From Calycina herbarum (Eukaryota; Ascomycota; Leotiomycetes; Helotiales; Pezizellaceae), in assembly GCA_001414485.1 (NCBI GenBank), contig LLEY01000123.1, positions 124,001 through 188,000 on the forward strand: 64,000 bases of DNA, read 5' to 3'. The translations under genes and the position numbers were made by a program. The notes beneath the pieces are model-generated. The model was given only the letters and a program-made list of their open reading frames with translations. It was not told the DNA's origin and made no database searches. Positions 59,501-64,000 of the stretch are shown here, piece by piece (position 1 is the stretch's first letter; each line of letters opens with the position of its first letter).

Positions 59501-62160
59501 TATAATAAAACTTAAATAAACTAAACAAAGATAGCTAAGTCTCGAAGATTATTATATAGATAAGAAGTATAGATATATTAGATTATTTACTTAGAAATAA
59601 ACTCGTTATTTATATTAAAGATATTAAGTAAGATAATAAGATTAATAACTAAGTTAAGTACGAAGCTTCTAACTAGATAGTAGACGTGCTAGTATATATA
59701 GAATCTTTATTTTTATCTAGAGTTCTATTTATTAAAGTCTTAGATAATAGAGTCTAACTCTAATTCTAGGACTTCTTAAAATAAAACTCTATTATTTAAC
59801 TATTCTAACTAAGTTATATAATTATAACTTATAATAAGATTCTAAGTCTATCTATCTTTATAATATATATACTCTTCTTTTATCTATAGTTCTAATAGTA
59901 CTTATTCTATTAAAGTATTACTTAGACTTTACTTATTATATATTATTATATAATTTATAATACTATTCTCTTCTTAGTTTAATATATCTCTATATTAAAA
60001 TATAACTTAAAAGAAATTATTAAAGAGTTATTAGTCTTCTTTCTTATATAAATATATTCTTATCTTATATTAAACGAAAAAAGCGTCTAGCTTTTATTAT
60101 ATAGATTAAGTATATTTAGTATCTAGTACTAATATATTTCTACTACTAAAAGTAGTTTTATTACTATTTTTTAAAACTTTTTAAATCTTATTATTCTAAG
60201 TATATCTAGATAAAATAATCTTATAATAGTACTAGTTATCTTAAAACTTTCTCTTCTAAGCTTTAAAAGTCTATATATTAGTTTTTCTTTAGACTTATAT
60301 ATAAATAATCTCTAGTTATCTCTCTAAATACTTTTTCTATATCTTTATTCTTCTAGTTTCTTACTTTTAAGATAATTTCTTTTATTAAGTAGATACTTTT
60401 TAAAAATATTTCTTTATCTAATCCTAGTCTTAAGTTTTAAATAGCTCTAGGTTTTATTAGTAAAACTTTTAAAACTCTTTTAAATACTAGTTAATATTTT
60501 TTCTAGATTTTTAAATATTTTCTAAATATAAGTAGTTTAACTATTTAATTAAATATCTAATTTATTCTTTAATAATCTTATAATTAAGAATCTTTTTAAC
60601 TTTATATCTAGTATTTAGATTTACTAGTTATATTTTTATAAATAGAGCTAGTAGTACTATTAATAATACTAGTTTAAGTAAGAATATATAAAATACTAGA
60701 TAGATGTTTATTATATTTAATAATATTAGTTTATAATTTAAAAGTCTTATAATATATTTAATTTTAAATAGTTTAAGTTTTTTATAATCTAGTTTATTAC
60801 TTAATCTTTTTATATTAATATTTTTCTATACTAAGTAGACTTTCTCTTTTTTTTTTAGTATTAGTTTCTAACTATATTATTTATTATAATAGTATATATT
60901 TTACTTAGTTATAAACTATAAGTTCTTTATAAGTTTCTTATATAGTCTTTTAATTTTTAAAATCTAAATTTAAACAAGTTAATTATTAATTATTAAAGTT
61001 AAAAGTTCTTAATATACTATTAATTTATACTTAAAGTTAGTATATAATAGTATAATAAGTATTATTTCTATAGATAAACTATTATAGATAGACTATACTA
61101 AAGATTGTAGCTTAATCTAATTATTTTATTAATAGTTTATATAATACTAGAGATATATCTTAACTACTTAATTTATATATTTATTATCTCTATTTATCTA
61201 AAAGTAGAAGACTATTAAAACCTTTCTTTTTATATTTAATCGTTTTATAAGAGTAGTTTAGAATTTTAAAATAAAGAGTTTATTCTTATCTAATAATATT
61301 TCTTCTAATAGCTTATATTTTAAAACTACTTTTTTAAAGAATATAAATACTAATTTCTCTATTATACTTAACTTTATATATAATACTAGAATTTTATATT
61401 TTATAAGTTATTTTATAATAACTAGGATTAAATTATATTTAACATCTATTATTAGATTCTTAGATTTTAGTAATTTAATAATAAACTTTTAAAAGATTAA
61501 TTTCTAAGATATCTATAATATTAGAGTAGTACTTATTTATTTATAAAATATATAATAGAAAGCTTTATTCTAGTATAAGTATTATATTCTAATATTACTT
61601 CTTTAATAATAGCTATTATCTTTTTAATATAATAGTGTTGATATATATATAAGTAGTTAGTACTTCTACGTGTCTTTTATACTTCCACGTGTATTCCTCG
61701 CTTAACGAGGAAGGCAGGTATTTAAGAACCGAGTATAGACTTCCTTCTTACTCGGTATATATCAACGATAGTTATAAGAATATATACTCTTTTTATATTA
61801 AGCTATTGACTACTATGTCGAACTAATAAATAGTATTATTTAATTCTCTAAAGAGTTTATTAAATTCTCTAGTATTTATATATAAATATAATATAATACT
61901 TTTTAATAAATCTCTTTATATATAAGTTAAGTATATATAACTTTCTATTTCTATATTATTCTTTATTATTTCAATCGTTTATAGTTTAATAGATATTTAT
62001 AAAGTTATATCTATTTAGTATTAGGTTTTTAACTTTTACTTATAAAGCTAAATCTAATTAAGCTTTTTCTTAAGTCTTTTATTACTAATTATATATTAGT
62101 ATATAATAAGTAAAGTCTAGGTAGTATTTTAATAGAATAAGTATTATTAGAAATCTTAGA
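59501..62160 (-). mobile_element. Ty3/gypsy fragment, family A, with copia solo LTR inside
   Basis: A 462-bp LTR (59501-59962) is followed by the antisense-ORF region, chromodomain (about 60550), integrase and part of RNase H, read minus. It is interrupted by the copia LTR at 61636-61828 and lost after about 62160. No partner LTR is present. Confidence 0.85.
61636..61828 (+). repeat. copia solo LTR, 193 bp
   Basis: It begins TGTTGATATA, ends CTAATA, and is flanked by AATAG (61631-61635, 61829-61833). The empty site is visible in the paralogous gypsy at about 54350-54370, where a single AATAG joins the same flanks. Confidence 0.93.
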
Positions 62161-62216
62161 AAATAGAAGAAATCAGATATATTAAAAAGTAAGTAGACTT
62201 GGGAACCTTATTACAA

Positions 62217-62530
62217 GTTGTAATCACGTGACTCGGTTAGAATAGTTAGGTAATAGAGTTCTGTTTTAAGAAGTTCTAGAGATAGAGTTAGACTCTATTA
62301 TTTAAAACTCTAATAAATAGAACTCTAGAAGAAATAAAGATTTTATATAAACTAGTATATCTACTATTAGATAGAAGCTTCGTACTTAACTTTAGTTATT
62401 AATCTTATTATCTTATTTAATATCTTTAATATAAGTAATAAGTTTACTTATAAGTAAACAATCTAGTATATTAGTACTTCTTATCTATATACTAACTAAT
62501 AATACTTAGTTACCTTTGTTTAGTTTATTT
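62217..62530 (+). repeat. gypsy family A-type LTR fragment
   Basis: It aligns in + orientation with the family LTR from the TCACGTGACTCGG region to the CTTTGTTTAGTT region. Both termini are missing and no duplication is visible. Confidence 0.7.
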
Positions 62531-62599
62531 AAGTAAGTTTAAGAACTATAATTTATAATCTATCTTTATAATCTTTTATCTTAAAAGATTAGTATTAGA

Positions 62600-64000
62600 A
62601 TAATATAATATATTAAGACTTCGAATATCTTAAGACCTTAGATACTTTTTCTTACTCTACTACCTAGATATAAAGTTAAATTATTATAATATATAATATT
62701 CACTTAAACTACTTTAAATCTAATAAACTAATTATATCTATAGCTTCTTAACACGTTTATATATTATAACTACTCTTTCTATAAGTTCTATAATATTAAA
62801 TAGTTAATTATATCTTATTTTAATTACTTTTTCTAGAACTCTTATTCTTTTATACTTACTCTCTAGTATTTTACTAAGCTAATATATTCTATATATCCTC
62901 TATAGTAAGTATATCTCCTTAATAAACCCGGGTCTTTTTAGCTCTATAACGTTTACTAAGTGCCTTATTTGTCTTATAAAGAGTCTAGACTTTAGCTATT
63001 AATAAAGTTATCTTATAAGCTATTATCTCTATATCTTTAGCTAATATAGCTACTGTCTTAAAAATAGAAGTTAGTAAGCTTTCTTAATAATATATAATTC
63101 GATTTTTAACTAGAGTTATTTATAAAAGAGCGTTAGTTAGATTATAAGATATCTAGAAGACTTAAGAGTTAGTATAAGCTAATAGAGTACTTAGAGATAT
63201 TAAAGTCTATAACTTAATATCTAGCTTAGAGAGTATAGTCTAAGAATCTAGAGATACTAGACTAGCTCTATAGAACCTAGCTTTAGCGTTTTAGATTATA
63301 ATTAACTAGTTATAGACTATATAAAAGGCTATAAAGAATTCGACTTTAGTAATATAATTTATATAAGCTTTGATAAAGGTCTTAATTTAACGTCTATATA
63401 TATATTTAAGAGTACTAAAATATCTAATATTAAGTAGCTAGGTTAAATAAGATAAATAAGAAAGTAGATAAAGAAGAATTATATTATTAGCTTTATAATA
63501 CTCTTAAAATATAGCTGATTTATAACTTTTATATCTATCTAGTACTAATATTCGATATAGCTTATATATATAACTATAAGTATATTTATTAAAGTATTCT
63601 AGCTATTTAAGATCTGTCTTATTATTAGTCTATCTATTACTAGTTAGCTTTATAACCTAATTATATAGTAGACTACTCTTAGTATACTAACTAGTAAGGT
63701 GGTTTTTTACTTTAACTACTAAAAATAGTAGTATACTCGAACTCTCTCTATTAATATATATAATTACTATAGCTTATTCTTAATTACTAGGTTAAATAGC
63801 TTTACTTCTACTACGTCGATCTGTATATATAACAACTATAGTAGAGCTAATTATATCTATTATAAAACTAGTCTTATTAAAATTCTAAAAGTCATAGTCT
63901 TAAATACTATATTTCGCTTATATATTCTCTACTAGCTAGAACTATATTCTAATAAGCTTAGGATCTTTATATAAGGCTTTTTAAAAGTCGTAAACGCGAT
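62600..64000 (-). mobile_element. pogo-like transposon, partial at window edge, RIP-mutated
   Basis: From about 62920 it aligns colinearly with 14510-15600 of the pogo-like element on minus, including the basic C-terminal block and the stretch ending AAGTCGTAAACGCGAT. The left inverted repeat is not clear. The right half lies beyond the window. Confidence 0.8.

Noticed and set aside
31405..64000. Possible centromere, because of long AT-rich nested repeats
   Set aside because: AT-richness here is explained by RIP of identified transposons; sequence alone cannot show a centromere.
1..64000. Starship-type giant mobile element, CRISPR array, rRNA and tRNA genes
   Set aside because: No tyrosine-recombinase captain, no regular spacer-repeat array, and no rRNA or tRNA signatures were recognised.

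Overview
The window is from a filamentous ascomycete (Pezizomycotina) nuclear genome. Support comes from 45-86 bp GT-AG introns, a fungal NLR-type gene, fungal transposon families (Ty3/gypsy with chromodomain, Ty1/copia, Tad1-like LINE, Fot1/pogo, Tc1), and repeat-induced point mutation (RIP). In the AT-rich blocks CpA/TpG is nearly absent and TpA is greatly enriched, and Gln, Trp and Arg codons of old transposon genes have become TAA/TAG/TGA. About 85% of the window is such nested, dead transposon sequence.

Layout. 1-4822: 3' part of a + strand chromodomain gypsy element ending in its LTR. 4971-6928: an LTR of a second family and a 5'-truncated copia element. 6929-10998: a minus-strand gypsy fragment carrying a solo LTR and a 433-bp MITE. 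10999-12471: an unmutated anonymous block. 12472-20512: a Tc1-like element into which a Fot1-like element inserted; that in turn holds a pogo-like element and a short gag-only LTR element. 20513-28080: the only gene island, GC-balanced and without RIP, with a Ser/Thr kinase-like gene (about 20846-22337, three exons) and a large NLR-like gene (about 24022-27709; SesB-type alpha/beta hydrolase, NB-ARC, nine TPRs), both on +. 28081-31404: a (GT)19 tract, a solo LTR, a minus-strand Tad1-like LINE tail and a Tc1 stub. 31405-59500: one gypsy element (family Y) split by a Fot1-like element, by a full gypsy (35079-43983, itself holding a gag-only Y copy) and by another gypsy (44322-59342, itself holding a LINE with a third gypsy family inside it, plus another Fot1 copy). 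59501-64000: another gypsy fragment with a copia solo LTR, an LTR fragment and the start of a pogo-like element.

Most nesting events are proved by exact target-site duplications read directly: ACTAT, AGTAT, CCCTG, TAAGG, AATAG, GTGTA, TA, and a 15-bp LINE duplication. RIP strength differs by layer: hosts are saturated, some inner elements are light, which gives relative ages.

Points that stand out: (1) two separate insertions of a 2.5-2.6 kb gag-only LTR element, while a longer Y copy has protease/pol-linker sequence; (2) an antisense Cys-rich plus coiled-coil reading frame between the gypsy chromodomain and 3' LTR, seen in several copies; (3) one terminal-repeat design (ACGT plus a motif repeated twice) shared by three autonomous pogo/Fot1 families and a MITE; (4) the kinase/NLR pair, likely in nonself recognition or programmed cell death, whose NLR gene has an in-frame stop before the hydrolase domain that no canonical intron removes cleanly. 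No rRNA, tRNA or CRISPR was recognised.
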